A stretch of 64,000 nucleotides of DNA, from contig NZ_CP172056.1 in NCBI RefSeq assembly GCF_049860565.1, forward strand, positions 930,001-994,000, written 5' to 3'. Below the pieces are notes generated by a model. That model searched no databases. It was not told the DNA's origin and saw only the letters and a program-made list of their open reading frames with translations. Each line of letters opens with the position of its first letter. Position 1 is the stretch's first letter. This document shows, piece after piece, positions 1 to 8,732 of the stretch. The translations under genes were made by a program, and so were the position numbers. The stretch is from Desulfitobacterium_A nosdiversum (GTDB taxonomy: Bacteria > Bacillota > Desulfitobacteriia > Desulfitobacteriales > Desulfitobacteriaceae).

Positions 1-273
1 GCCAAACATATTGCAGGTGCCCGGACGATTGTCTGGAACGGTCCAATGGGTGTCTTTGAAATGAAGAGCTTTGCCAAGGGAACGGAAAAGGTAGCCCAAG
101 CTGTTGCCGCAAGCGCTGGAACAACGATCGTGGGCGGCGGAGATTCTGTTGCCGCCGTAGAAAAAATGGGAGTTGCAGAGCGTCTGACGCATATCTCAAC
201 AGGGGGCGGAGCTTCCCTGGAATTCTTAGAGGGAAAAGTTCTTCCTGGTGTAGCTGCATTAAATAATAGATAG
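1..273 (+). CDS. pgk: Phosphoglycerate kinase, C-terminal part (5' truncated by window edge)
   Basis: This is the C-terminal part (about 90 residues) of phosphoglycerate kinase, which makes ATP and 3-phosphoglycerate from 1,3-bisphosphoglycerate in the cytoplasm. The open frame runs in from base 1 with no start. Visible family signatures are VWNGPMGVFE near residue 12, the nucleotide-binding GGGDSVAAVE, and the C-terminal HISTGGGASLEFLEGK. The TAG stop is 11 bases from tpiA, so it leads the glycolytic operon pgk-tpiA-gpmI. Identification is secure; the N-terminal domain lies outside the window. Confidence 0.97.
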   Translation, partial: AKHIAGARTIVWNGPMGVFEMKSFAKGTEKVAQAVAASAGTTIVGGGDSVAAVEKMGVAERLTHISTGGGASLEFLEGKVLPGVAALNNR

Positions 274-284
274 GAGTCTGAACT

Positions 285-1061
285 ATGTCTAAACGCCATC
301 CGATTATTGCAGGAAATTGGAAGATGAACAAAATCGTTCGTGAAGCACAAGATTATGCGATTAAATTACTCGGCCGAATCGGGAATGTCACAGATGTTGA
401 TGTTGTTGTCTGTGCCCCGTTTACCGCTTTAAGCACTTTAAAGGATGAGCTGGAAGAAAGCATTATTCATATCGGAGCGCAAGATCTTTTCTGGGTCGCA
501 TCGGGTGCATTTACAGGGGAGATTTCTGCGGAAATGCTGGTTGATATTGCCTGTACCTATGTGATTATCGGACACTCGGAACGCCGCGAGATCCTTAAGG
601 AGACGGATGAAGATATCGCTAAAAAGATAAAGGCTGCCTTAAAGGCCGGGCTGACGCCGATCCTTTGTGTCGGAGAAAACCTTGCTCAAAGAGAAGAAGG
701 GCGGGCTTTGGCCATAGTACGAGGACAGGTGCAAAAAGATTTAGCCGATTTGCCGTCTGAAGATTTAAAACGGGTTGTTATCGCTTACGAACCGCTTTGG
801 GCTATTGGTACAGGTAAAACCTCTTCCAGTCAAGATGCTCAGGATATGTGTGAGGCCATCCGCACGACTTTAGCCGGTATTGCCGGAACAGTTGCCGATG
901 AGGTGAATATCCTTTATGGTGGAAGCGTTAAGGCCGATAATATCGCGGAGCTAATGGTTCAGCCGGATATCGATGGTGCCTTAGTCGGCGGGGCAAGCCT
1001 TGATGCAGACGGATTTGCTCAATTGATCGAAAATGCGTTAGCTTCTCTGAAGGAAGCTTAG
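285..1061 (+). CDS. tpiA: Triosephosphate isomerase
   Basis: Interconverts dihydroxyacetone phosphate and glyceraldehyde 3-phosphate. At 258 residues it has the usual length of a TIM barrel. Catalytic residues are readable: Lys in AGNWKMN (about 14), His in IIGHSERR (about 96) and Glu in AYEPLWAIGTGK (about 168), with the phosphate-binding loop ILYGGSVK near the end. The ATG follows a GGAG ribosome site 11 bases after pgk, and the gene is followed after 23 bases by gpmI, so the three are co-transcribed. Confidence 0.98.
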   Translation: MSKRHPIIAGNWKMNKIVREAQDYAIKLLGRIGNVTDVDVVVCAPFTALSTLKDELEESIIHIGAQDLFWVASGAFTGEISAEMLVDIACTYVIIGHSERREILKETDEDIAKKIKAALKAGLTPILCVGENLAQREEGRALAIVRGQVQKDLADLPSEDLKRVVIAYEPLWAIGTGKTSSSQDAQDMCEAIRTTLAGIAGTVADEVNILYGGSVKADNIAELMVQPDIDGALVGGASLDADGFAQLIENALASLKEA

Positions 1062-1084
1062 GGCCGAAAGAGAGGTAAAAAGAG

Positions 1085-2638
1085 TTGAATGAAGAACATG
1101 CAAAAACACCTCTTCTTTTAATGATACTGGATGGTTGGGGTTATAGTCTATCAGAAAAAGGCAATGCGATTGCCCATGCTCATAAGCCGAATTTTGACCG
1201 CCTTTGGGAAACTTACCCGCATACTTTGTTAGGCGCTTCCGGGGAGGCAGTCGGTTTACCGGCGGGACAAATGGGAAATTCAGAAGTCGGGCATTTAAAT
1301 ATTGGGGCAGGCAGAGTCGTTTATCAGGAATTGACCCGGATATTTAAGGCGATCAAGAACGGTGAGTTTCAAAAGAATTCGGTGCTCAAGCAGGCGATGG
1401 ACCGTGTAAAAAGCGGACCTGGGGCCTTGCACCTAATAGGGTTGGTATCGAACGGGGGTGTTCACTCGCACATTGAACATCTTTTTGCGCTGCTTGAAAT
1501 GGCAAAGACACTTGGCGTACAAAACGTCTATGTTCATGCCGTGCTCGATGGGCGCGATGTCTTGCCGCAGAGCGCTAAAGAGTATTTGAGCTCTTTGCAG
1601 GAAAAAATGGACGACCTCAAAATAGGTAAAATTGCAACAGTCACAGGCCGGTATTATCTTATGGATAGAGACAAGCGCTGGGAACGGGTGGAAAAGGCTT
1701 ATAAGGCACTTGTTCAGGGAGAAGGCATTAAAGCTCCCAATCCGTTTGCTGCTGTTGAACAGTCCTACGATATGCGTGTTAACGATGAATTTGTGGTACC
1801 GACTGTGATTATTGATAAAGACGGGCAGCCTTTAGGAAAGATTCAAGAGGGAGACAGCGTTATCTTCTTTAATTTCCGTTCGGATCGTGCGCGTCAAATA
1901 TCCCATGCCTTAGTGGATAAAGAGTTTACAGGTTTCGAACGTCAAGAGAAGCCGAACATTCATTATGTCTGCTTAACGGAGTATGACGCAACACTGAATG
2001 TCCCTGTAGCTTTTCCGCCTCAGAATCTTGAGAATACCTTAGGTGAACTCTTAGCCCAAAATCAAATCAAACAGCTGCGAATTGCTGAGACAGAGAAATA
2101 TGCTCATGTTACCTTCTTTTTTAATGGCGGTGTGGAGGATCCGTGCCCTGGAGAAGACCGTTGTCTAATCTCTTCACCTAAAGTTGCAACGTATAATCTT
2201 AAACCGGAAATGAGTGCTCCGGAAGTAACTCAGGAACTTCTGCAGCGGATTCAGTCGGATGCTTATAAGGTCATTATTTTAAATTTTGCCAACACAGATA
2301 TGGTCGGTCATACGGGTGAATTTGAAGCGACGGTTACGGCGATTGAAGCGGTCGATCAAGGGATAGGCCAAATTATTCCTGCGATTCTGGAGCGTAAGGG
2401 AGCTGTGATCATCACTGCCGATCATGGTAATGCTGAGTCCGAGATTGATCTGTCAACGGGCAAACCGCTTACCGCGCATACAACAAATCCGGTCCCTTTT
2501 ATTCTCGTTGATGATGCTTTGAAGGGGAGTAAGCTGCGTGAGGGCGGAGCGCTCTGCGATGTTGCGCCTACCTTGCTGGAACTATTAAAAATTCCTAAGC
2601 CTTCTGAAATGACCGGAAAAAGCTTATTGGAGGATTGA
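1085..2638 (+). CDS. gpmI: 2,3-bisphosphoglycerate-independent phosphoglycerate mutase
   Basis: Converts 3-phosphoglycerate to 2-phosphoglycerate. The 517-residue protein belongs to the alkaline-phosphatase-like, Mn-dependent family. The N-terminal metal motif LMILDGWGYS, the phospho-serine motif MGNSEVGHLNIGAGR (about residues 63-77), the HSHIEHLF and DGRDV segments of the transferase domain, and ITADHGNAE with its metal ligands are all present. The start is a TTG behind a GAGAGG ribosome site; the nearby ATG is out of frame. It closes the pgk-tpiA-gpmI run, and eno has its own promoter downstream. Confidence 0.97.
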   Translation: MNEEHAKTPLLLMILDGWGYSLSEKGNAIAHAHKPNFDRLWETYPHTLLGASGEAVGLPAGQMGNSEVGHLNIGAGRVVYQELTRIFKAIKNGEFQKNSVLKQAMDRVKSGPGALHLIGLVSNGGVHSHIEHLFALLEMAKTLGVQNVYVHAVLDGRDVLPQSAKEYLSSLQEKMDDLKIGKIATVTGRYYLMDRDKRWERVEKAYKALVQGEGIKAPNPFAAVEQSYDMRVNDEFVVPTVIIDKDGQPLGKIQEGDSVIFFNFRSDRARQISHALVDKEFTGFERQEKPNIHYVCLTEYDATLNVPVAFPPQNLENTLGELLAQNQIKQLRIAETEKYAHVTFFFNGGVEDPCPGEDRCLISSPKVATYNLKPEMSAPEVTQELLQRIQSDAYKVIILNFANTDMVGHTGEFEATVTAIEAVDQGIGQIIPAILERKGAVIITADHGNAESEIDLSTGKPLTAHTTNPVPFILVDDALKGSKLREGGALCDVAPTLLELLKIPKPSEMTGKSLLED

Positions 2639-2668
2639 TGCTTTTTCGGGTATTCGGTTTATTCTCAA

Positions 2669-2697
2669 TTGGTTTATCTTTAAAAAAGTTCTATAAT
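2669..2697 (+). promoter_or_regulatory. Predicted sigma-A promoter for eno
   Basis: TTGGTT (2669-2674) and a perfect TATAAT (2692-2697) are separated by 17 bases in the gap between gpmI and eno, about 65 bases before the eno start. This suggests eno can be transcribed separately from the upstream glycolytic genes. Confidence 0.55.
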
Positions 2698-2759
2698 TAA
2701 ATAGATAATTTAAATTTGACATTCCTAAAAAATGTTAAGAAGAATAAGGAGGTTCATAA

Positions 2760-4037
2760 ATGTCATTAATTGATGAAGTCTATGCACGTGAGATCCTGGA
2801 TTCTCGAGGAAATCCAACCGTCGAGGTAGAAGTTACCCTAGAGGATGGCTCGATGGGCCGAGCTGCGGTCCCTTCAGGCGCATCGACAGGAGCTTTTGAA
2901 GCTGTTGAACTGCGTGATGGAGATAAAACGCGCTATTTAGGCAAAGGCGTTTTAGATGCCGTTGAAAACGTTAACGCAGAAATCGCTCCGGAAATTGAAG
3001 GCTTAGATCCCTTTGATCAACCTGGACTTGACCGCGAACTAATCGCGCTGGATGGAACAGAGAATAAAGGAAAGCTGGGCGCGAATGCCATTTTAGGTGT
3101 TTCCTTAGCATCAGCTAAGGCAGCAGCTGAATTTATTGGTTTACCGCTTTACCAATATCTCGGCGGTGTTAATGCGAAACAATTGCCTGTTCCGATGATG
3201 AATATTTTGAATGGCGGTAAACATGCTGATAATAATGTTGATATTCAAGAGTTTATGATTATGCCTGTAGGAGCAAAAAGCTTCAGAGAAGCACTCCGGA
3301 TGGGAACAGAGGTTTATCACAGCCTTAAAGCCGTACTTAAAGAAAAATCCCTAGCAACTGCTATCGGTGATGAGGGCGGTTTCGCACCTAGCCTTGAATC
3401 CAATGCGGACGCTTTGCTGGCTATCGTTGATGCAATTCAGCGTGCAGGCTATGTGCCGGGCGATGATGTTGCTTTAGCTTTAGATGTCGCGGCGACAGAG
3501 TTGTATAAAGACGGTGTTTATGTCCTTGAAGGTGAAGGCCTGAAAAAAACCTCTGAAGAAATGATTGAGTATTATGAAGGCTTAATTGAAAAATATCCGA
3601 TCGTTTCGATTGAGGACGGACTTGCTGAAGAGGACTGGGAAGGCTGGAAGAAGCTGACCGAACGCCTCGGCAGCAAGATTCAGCTTGTCGGTGATGATTT
3701 GTTTGTAACCAATCCGGCACGTTTAGCTAAAGGAATTAAGGAAAAATGCGCGAACTCTATTTTGATTAAGCTCAACCAAATCGGAACGTTGACAGAAACG
3801 CTGGATGCCATCGAAATGGCAAAACGCGCAGGTTATACGGCTGTTATTTCTCACCGTTCAGGTGAAACCGAAGATGTGACTATGGCTCATGTTGCTGTTG
3901 CAACAAATGCTGGTCAAATCAAAACGGGAGCCCCTGCTCGTACCGAGCGCGTTGCCAAGTATAATGAACTTCTGCGGATTGAAGAGGAGTTGGGTGAATC
4001 TGCAATTTACCCGGGAAAAGACGCTTTGGCTCGCTAA
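2760..4037 (+). CDS. eno: Enolase
   Basis: Dehydrates 2-phosphoglycerate to phosphoenolpyruvate. The 425-residue length is standard. N-terminal substrate loop AVPSGASTGAFEA, metal ligands in ALDVAATE, SIEDGLAEEDW and VGDDLFVTN, catalytic Lys in ILIKLNQIGTLTET, and the signature SHRSGETED near residue 367 are intact. A strong AAGGAGG ribosome site precedes the ATG. A clear terminator follows, so eno is the end of this glycolytic block. Confidence 0.98.
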   Translation: MSLIDEVYAREILDSRGNPTVEVEVTLEDGSMGRAAVPSGASTGAFEAVELRDGDKTRYLGKGVLDAVENVNAEIAPEIEGLDPFDQPGLDRELIALDGTENKGKLGANAILGVSLASAKAAAEFIGLPLYQYLGGVNAKQLPVPMMNILNGGKHADNNVDIQEFMIMPVGAKSFREALRMGTEVYHSLKAVLKEKSLATAIGDEGGFAPSLESNADALLAIVDAIQRAGYVPGDDVALALDVAATELYKDGVYVLEGEGLKKTSEEMIEYYEGLIEKYPIVSIEDGLAEEDWEGWKKLTERLGSKIQLVGDDLFVTNPARLAKGIKEKCANSILIKLNQIGTLTETLDAIEMAKRAGYTAVISHRSGETEDVTMAHVAVATNAGQIKTGAPARTERVAKYNELLRIEEELGESAIYPGKDALAR

Positions 4038-4054
4038 ATCAATTCATAAGCATT

Positions 4055-4105
4055 GCAAGGGACTTAGTTTGCATAAGGCTTGTCTAAGTTCCTTGCCTTT
4101 CTTTC
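4055..4105 (+). terminator. Intrinsic terminator after eno
   Basis: A 13-base stem with one mismatch (arms 4055-4067 and 4084-4096, GCAAGG.. / ..CCTTGC) is followed by the T-rich tract CTTTCTTTCTTT. Confidence 0.8.
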
Positions 4106-4122
4106 TTTGGATATGCTAAAAT
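4093..4122 (+). promoter_or_regulatory. Predicted promoter for secG
   Basis: TTGCCT (4093-4098) and TAAAAT (4117-4122) are 18 bases apart. The -35 overlaps the eno terminator arm. Weak consensus, so tentative. Confidence 0.35.
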
Positions 4123-4166
4123 AGGTCTGCTAGATATTGTCAGTACTGAGGAGGTGATTTTACATA

Positions 4167-4391
4167 ATGTTGATTGCTTTAACGGTTATCTTAGTGATTA
4201 GCTCAATCGGATTAATTGCAACAGTACTTCTTCAATCGGGAACGGGTGCTGGACTTGGTGCGATTGGAGGAGCAGGTGAGGCTTTCTTTGGCAAGAAGAA
4301 AGGTGTCGATGAACTTTTTGCAAAACTAAGTATCATCTCTGCTGTTCTCTTTTTATTAAGTTCGCTGGGAGTCACCTGGGTTTTAAAATAA
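4167..4391 (+). CDS. secG: Preprotein translocase subunit SecG
   Basis: Small membrane subunit of the SecYEG channel. The 74-residue protein has the typical layout: a hydrophobic helix at about residues 2-21, the conserved LLQSGTGAGLGAIGGAGEAF loop, then a FFGKKKG-VDELFAKLS stretch and a second hydrophobic helix to the end. The ATG follows GAGGAGGTGAT, with spacing slightly longer than ideal. It sits alone between eno and the pyrophosphatase gene; eno-secG adjacency is common in Firmicutes. Confidence 0.93.
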   Translation: MLIALTVILVISSIGLIATVLLQSGTGAGLGAIGGAGEAFFGKKKGVDELFAKLSIISAVLFLLSSLGVTWVLK

Positions 4392-4589
4392 AGCCAGGGG
4401 CTCCTTTTTGCTTTCTTCGCACTTTTACTTCTTAAAGGCATTTGCTCAGAAGCTACATATAGCCTTCAGAGTATAAAACATCGCAGGCAGGGAATGTTGC
4501 ATTAGACGTCCAGGACTAGAAAAACTGAATAAATGCACATAGTTGGCCAGGCTTAATTATCCATTAAAAACTTAGGAGGGGTTTTCATC

Positions 4590-6605
4590 ATGGATTTTGC
4601 TTCAATGCCTATTATTGCCGTCGGGGCAGGTGTACTTGGTCTTATTTTTGCATTTTATTTTGCAACGAGTGTTTTAAAAGCCAGCCCGGGAAATGCGCGT
4701 ATGCAAGAGATTTCTCAGGCTATCCAAGAGGGAGCTATGGCTTACCTTAATCGTCAATATCGGACGCTTATTCCTTTTGTCATTGTTATTTTCTTTCTTT
4801 TATTTTTCTTAAAAAGCTGGGAAACCGGAATTTCCTTTCTGTTTGGTGCTGTTCTTTCCGCTTCCGCAGGTTATGTCGGAATGGGAATTACGACTCGCGC
4901 GAATGCTCGAACCACAGAAGCTGCCCGTACAAGCCTGAACAAAGCACTTGGAGTATCTTTCCGTGCTGGTGCGGTTATGGGATTGTCAGTTGCAGGGTTA
5001 GGAATTATTGGTGTTTCTGTACTTTATCTCTGGTTTCAAGATGCCGAAATCATTAACTCCTTTGCATTTGGTGCAAGTGCCATAGCCCTCTTCGCTCGTG
5101 TCGGCGGAGGTATTTATACTAAAGCGGCAGACGTCGGAGCAGACCTCGTGGGTAAAGTTGAAGCCGGAATTCCGGAAGATGATCCGCGTAACCCGGCGGT
5201 TATCGCCGATAATGTAGGGGATAATGTTGGAGATACGGCCGGAATGGGGGCTGACCTCTTCGAATCCTATGCCGCTTCGACGATTGCGGCCATGCTTGTT
5301 GGCGTAACTGTCTTTAAACAAGTCAACGCTGGGTTGCCCGGTTTAATGCTTCCACTGATGATTGGGGTTGCCGGTCTCATTTCTTCAATTATTGCCAGTT
5401 TCTTTGTACGCACAGGCGAGAACGCAAATCCTCAAACAGCGTTAAATATGGGACTTTGGGGAACGAATATCTTAACAGCCATTGCTTCTTATGGAATCGT
5501 GAATATGATGCTGCCTCCGACCTTAAAAATCAGCGATACTTTAACACTGACTCCAAACCGCGTATTCATCGCTATTATTGCCGGATTACTGGTTAACGTA
5601 TTGATCGGCCTGTTAACCGAATATTACACGTCTAATCAAAAGAAACCCGCTCAAGGAATTGCCAAGGCTTCGGAAACAGGAGCGGCAACCAATATTATTG
5701 CAGGTTTAGCAACCGGACTTAAGAGTACAGCACTTCCTGTTATCGTTATTTGTGTGGCGATCTTTGTTTCGTTCCAGGTTGCTGGAATTTTTGGAATCGC
5801 AATTGCTGCTATGGCCATGCTTTCAACAGCCGGAATGGTTGTAGCTATCGACTCGTTTGGACCTGTTGCCGATAACGCAGGCGGAATCGCTGAAATGGCC
5901 GAACTTGAACCTGAAGTTCGCAAAACGACAGATAAACTGGACTCGGTTGGAAACACGACGGCTGCCGTAGCCAAAGGATTTGCCATCGGCTCAGCGGCTT
6001 TAACTGCTTTAGCTTTGTTTAATGCCTTCTCCGAATTAGCCCATGTTCAAAAGATTGACATTCTTGTTCCAACCACAATTATCGGTTTATTTATCGGGGC
6101 GGCAGTTCCCTTCCTCTTCTCCGCATTTGCCATGGAAGCTGTAGGTAAAGCCGCTTTCGAAATGATCGGTGAAGTTCGTCGTCAATTCCGTGAAATCCCT
6201 GGTTTGATGGAAGGAAAAGCTAAACCGGATTATCGCGCTTGTGTTGATATCTCCACCAAAGCGGCTATTCGGCAAATGATTGTTCCTGGATTGCTTGCTG
6301 TTGGAACACCTTTGCTAGTCGGCTTTGGCTTAGGAAAAGATGCAATGGGCGGAATGCTTGCCGGCGGAACTGTCGCCGGCTTGCTGATGGCTATCTTTAT
6401 GGCAAATGCCGGCGGAGCCTGGGATAATGCGAAGAAATATATTGAAGCTGGAAACCTCGGCGGCAAAGGAACTCCAACCCATGCTGCAGCCGTCATCGGC
6501 GACACTGTTGGCGATCCCTTTAAGGATACAGCCGGACCATCCCTCAACGCTTTAATTAAAGTTATGGGGACAATTTCTCTGATTATTGCACCGTTCTTAA
6601 GATAA
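4590..6605 (+). CDS. hppA: K+-dependent membrane-bound pyrophosphatase
   Basis: Integral membrane pyrophosphatase that couples PPi hydrolysis to H+ or Na+ export. At 671 residues with about 16 hydrophobic helices it has full length. The catalytic GGGIYTKAADVGADLVGKVE and DDPRNPAVIADNVGDNVGD motifs lie near residues 170-215, and the C-terminal GDTVGDPFKDTAGPS is present. The helix-12 signature reads GNTTAA, the alanine form known for the K+-dependent subfamily (the K+-independent form has GNTTKA). Which ion is pumped cannot be read with confidence. It is monocistronic with a GGAGGGG ribosome site. Confidence 0.95.
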   Translation: MDFASMPIIAVGAGVLGLIFAFYFATSVLKASPGNARMQEISQAIQEGAMAYLNRQYRTLIPFVIVIFFLLFFLKSWETGISFLFGAVLSASAGYVGMGITTRANARTTEAARTSLNKALGVSFRAGAVMGLSVAGLGIIGVSVLYLWFQDAEIINSFAFGASAIALFARVGGGIYTKAADVGADLVGKVEAGIPEDDPRNPAVIADNVGDNVGDTAGMGADLFESYAASTIAAMLVGVTVFKQVNAGLPGLMLPLMIGVAGLISSIIASFFVRTGENANPQTALNMGLWGTNILTAIASYGIVNMMLPPTLKISDTLTLTPNRVFIAIIAGLLVNVLIGLLTEYYTSNQKKPAQGIAKASETGAATNIIAGLATGLKSTALPVIVICVAIFVSFQVAGIFGIAIAAMAMLSTAGMVVAIDSFGPVADNAGGIAEMAELEPEVRKTTDKLDSVGNTTAAVAKGFAIGSAALTALALFNAFSELAHVQKIDILVPTTIIGLFIGAAVPFLFSAFAMEAVGKAAFEMIGEVRRQFREIPGLMEGKAKPDYRACVDISTKAAIRQMIVPGLLAVGTPLLVGFGLGKDAMGGMLAGGTVAGLLMAIFMANAGGAWDNAKKYIEAGNLGGKGTPTHAAAVIGDTVGDPFKDTAGPSLNALIKVMGTISLIIAPFLR

Positions 6606-6632
6606 TAAAATTATACAAAGTACTGCTTAGGG

Positions 6633-6682
6633 AAACAGGGAAGGGTACTCCTCAGAGAAGAGTGGGTGCCCTTTTCCCTTAA
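6633..6682 (+). terminator. Intrinsic terminator after hppA
   Basis: Imperfect GC-rich hairpin (GGGAAGGGTACTC pairing with GAGTGGGTGCCCTTTTCCC) followed by TTAATTTC, just after the hppA stop. Confidence 0.6.
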
Positions 6683-6737
6683 TTTCAATGAGTCTATCTA
6701 GGGATTAAGAAGATTAAAGTTGGAATGAGGGAGAGAA

Positions 6738-8456
6738 ATGAATCAAAATTCCGCCACCCCTGATCTTAATCCTGCCTTTATCTTTGAAAAAATTAAAGTA
6801 GGTATTCTTGTCACGAATGAGCAGAAGAAGATAATATACTGCAATACGGCAGCGGCAGATTATATTGATCATGATGCAAGTACTATTCTTGGTCATGAAA
6901 TTGCTGAATTCATTCCTAATCCAGAGCCGAAACTAGAAAAAGCAGACAGCGATATTCAGAATCAACACGTTTTATTGGGGAATCGATTAATCATCTTGAA
7001 CTCCTTTCCCTTGAGAGAGGAAGAAGAAGCGGGTAAGGTGATAACCCTCGAAGACGGAAGTGATTTTCAGCGTTTGTTATCGCGTTTAGCCAAGTCTCAA
7101 AGTTTGCTTCTTGGATGGGAGAACATCTTTGAAAATGCGTATGATGGAGTTATGGTAGTTGATACCAACGGAATCATTGTACGGATCACAAAAGCCTATT
7201 GTCATTTTTTGAACGTCAAACAGGAAGAAGCAATAGGGAAGCATTGTACAGAAGTTCTGCCGAACAGCAGGATGGAGATTGTCGCACAGACTGGAGTGGC
7301 TGAGATTGGTGAACCCATGACTATTGCGGGCAAGGAAGCTTTAGTTATGCGGCTTCCCTTGCGTGAAAATGGAAAGCTCATCGGTGCGGTCGGGAAGATC
7401 ATGTTTCGAGACGTTCAAGATCTTCGTACGCTGGCCGAAAAGTTAGACCTCCTCGAAAATAAAATTAAGTTTTACGAAAAGGAGTTAGAACATTACCAAA
7501 AATACCGGTACACGTTTTCCAGTATTATGGGCAGCAGTCCTGCAATTTTAAAGGCTAAAGCATTAGCAGAAAAGGCAGCACAAGGGAAATCCACGGTATT
7601 GTTGTTGGGTGAAAGCGGAACAGGCAAAGAACTTTTTGCTCACGCAATCCATGCTGCCGGACCGCGCAGAAACAAGCCCTTTGTACGTGTCAATTGCGGA
7701 GCGATTCCCAGCGAGTTAATTGAAGCGGAACTATTTGGCTATGATGCCGGAGCTTTTACAGGCGCCAAAAAAGGGGGTAAACCCGGTAAGTTTGAAATCG
7801 CCAATGGGGGAACGATTTTTTTAGATGAAATCGGTGACCTGCCTTTAGGAATGCAAGCTAAAGTTCTGCGTGTTTTGCAAGAAAAGGAAGTGGAGAGAGT
7901 CGGAAGTAATCAGATTCTGGAGCTTGATATCCGCATCATTGCTGCCACGCATCGTGATGTTGAAAAGATGGTGGAAAACGGAGAATTCCGAAGAGACCTT
8001 TATTACCGCCTCAACGTGTTTACGATTCAAATTCCGCCGTTAAGAGAACGTGAAGGGGACATACTTCTCTTAAGCGAATATCTTCTGTCCAAAATTGAAC
8101 GTGAGATGGGTGTTAAACCCAAGACCTTAGATCGTTCGGTGGAGGATTTATTTAAGCTGTATCCCTGGACGGGAAATGTACGTGAATTGCAGAATGCGCT
8201 GGAAAGGGCTGTCAATGTTGCTGAAGGGGAAAGGATATTCATTACCGATCTGCCTCTTTATCTCCAAGATATTAAGAGAGGACATACTCCAAAAGTGCTT
8301 CAGCCGCTGGCTTTGGAAGTGGTGGAGGCAGAACGTAAAGCAATACTGATGGCTTTAAAATTGACTTCAGGGAATAAGGCAAAAGCAGCTGAACTCTTAG
8401 GCATTCATCGAACAAATCTCTATCGAAAAATGGAGAAGTACGGTATCGATGAGTAA
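6738..8456 (+). CDS. PAS-domain sigma-54 dependent transcriptional activator
   Basis: An enhancer-binding protein of 572 residues that opens sigma-54 promoters. Two PAS-like sensor domains occupy roughly residues 10-110 and 120-220. The AAA+ domain (about 262-485) has Walker A GESGTGKE, the sigma-54 contact loop GAFTGA, Walker B GGTIFLDEIG and the R-finger region FRRDLYYRLNVF. A Fis-type helix-turn-helix closes the protein (AAELLGIHRTNLYRKMEKYG). It lacks a response-regulator receiver domain, so it probably senses a small ligand or redox state. A sigma-54 promoter with palindromic upstream sites lies directly after it, making the CoA-transferase operon its likely target. Confidence 0.93.
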   Translation: MNQNSATPDLNPAFIFEKIKVGILVTNEQKKIIYCNTAAADYIDHDASTILGHEIAEFIPNPEPKLEKADSDIQNQHVLLGNRLIILNSFPLREEEEAGKVITLEDGSDFQRLLSRLAKSQSLLLGWENIFENAYDGVMVVDTNGIIVRITKAYCHFLNVKQEEAIGKHCTEVLPNSRMEIVAQTGVAEIGEPMTIAGKEALVMRLPLRENGKLIGAVGKIMFRDVQDLRTLAEKLDLLENKIKFYEKELEHYQKYRYTFSSIMGSSPAILKAKALAEKAAQGKSTVLLLGESGTGKELFAHAIHAAGPRRNKPFVRVNCGAIPSELIEAELFGYDAGAFTGAKKGGKPGKFEIANGGTIFLDEIGDLPLGMQAKVLRVLQEKEVERVGSNQILELDIRIIAATHRDVEKMVENGEFRRDLYYRLNVFTIQIPPLREREGDILLLSEYLLSKIEREMGVKPKTLDRSVEDLFKLYPWTGNVRELQNALERAVNVAEGERIFITDLPLYLQDIKRGHTPKVLQPLALEVVEAERKAILMALKLTSGNKAKAAELLGIHRTNLYRKMEKYGIDE

Positions 8457-8474
8457 ATAAATGCGCCAGTTTGC

Positions 8475-8577
8475 GATGCGATATTGCATCATGTAGCAAT
8501 TTCGCACCACAAACCATAAGTTCAATTGCAGAGATATTTTCACGATTTTCTGAAAACTTGCGTAGCGATATCGCTAC
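8475..8577 (+). promoter_or_regulatory. Upstream activator-binding palindromes for the sigma-54 operon
   Basis: Three related palindromes share a core GCGATATYGC or GCAATTTCGC. They lie at 8475-8490 (gatgcgatattgcatc), about 8493-8507, and 8562-8577 (gtagcgatatcgctac, a perfect 16-base palindrome). The outer two are centred 87 bases apart and all lie about 75-190 bases upstream of the sigma-54 promoter, the usual position for enhancer sites. Binding by the adjacent activator is inferred from position. Confidence 0.7.
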
Positions 8578-8612
8578 ACTTAGTACGGACAAACACATAA
8601 TATGAAAATATA

Positions 8613-8649
8613 AAAGCTTAGAAGATAGCCGTCTTCTAGGCTTTTTTTT
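8613..8649 (+). terminator. Intrinsic terminator after the sigma-54 activator gene
   Basis: Stem AAAGCTTAGAAGA / TCTTCTAGGCTTT around a 6-base loop, followed by eight Ts. It ends one base before the sigma-54 promoter and would insulate the operon from the regulator's transcript. Confidence 0.85.
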
Positions 8650-8650
8650 G

Positions 8651-8666
8651 TTGGCATGAGATTTGC
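8651..8666 (+). promoter_or_regulatory. Sigma-54 (RpoN) promoter, -24/-12
   Basis: TTGGCATGAGATTTGC matches the -24 GG and -12 GC consensus (YTGGCACGNNNNTTGCW) with the exact required spacing. It lies 67 bases before the CoA-transferase start and downstream of the activator gene and its palindromes. Confidence 0.88.
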
Positions 8667-8732
8667 GTATAGATATAGACAGCGGTACCGCAAAATGTAA
8701 GTTCCCTAATAAGTAAGATAGGAGGGGGTCAT

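Noticed and set aside
3421..3720. Minus-strand 99-codon frame inside eno
   Set aside because: Shadow of a highly conserved gene; no ribosome site and no similarity to any family.
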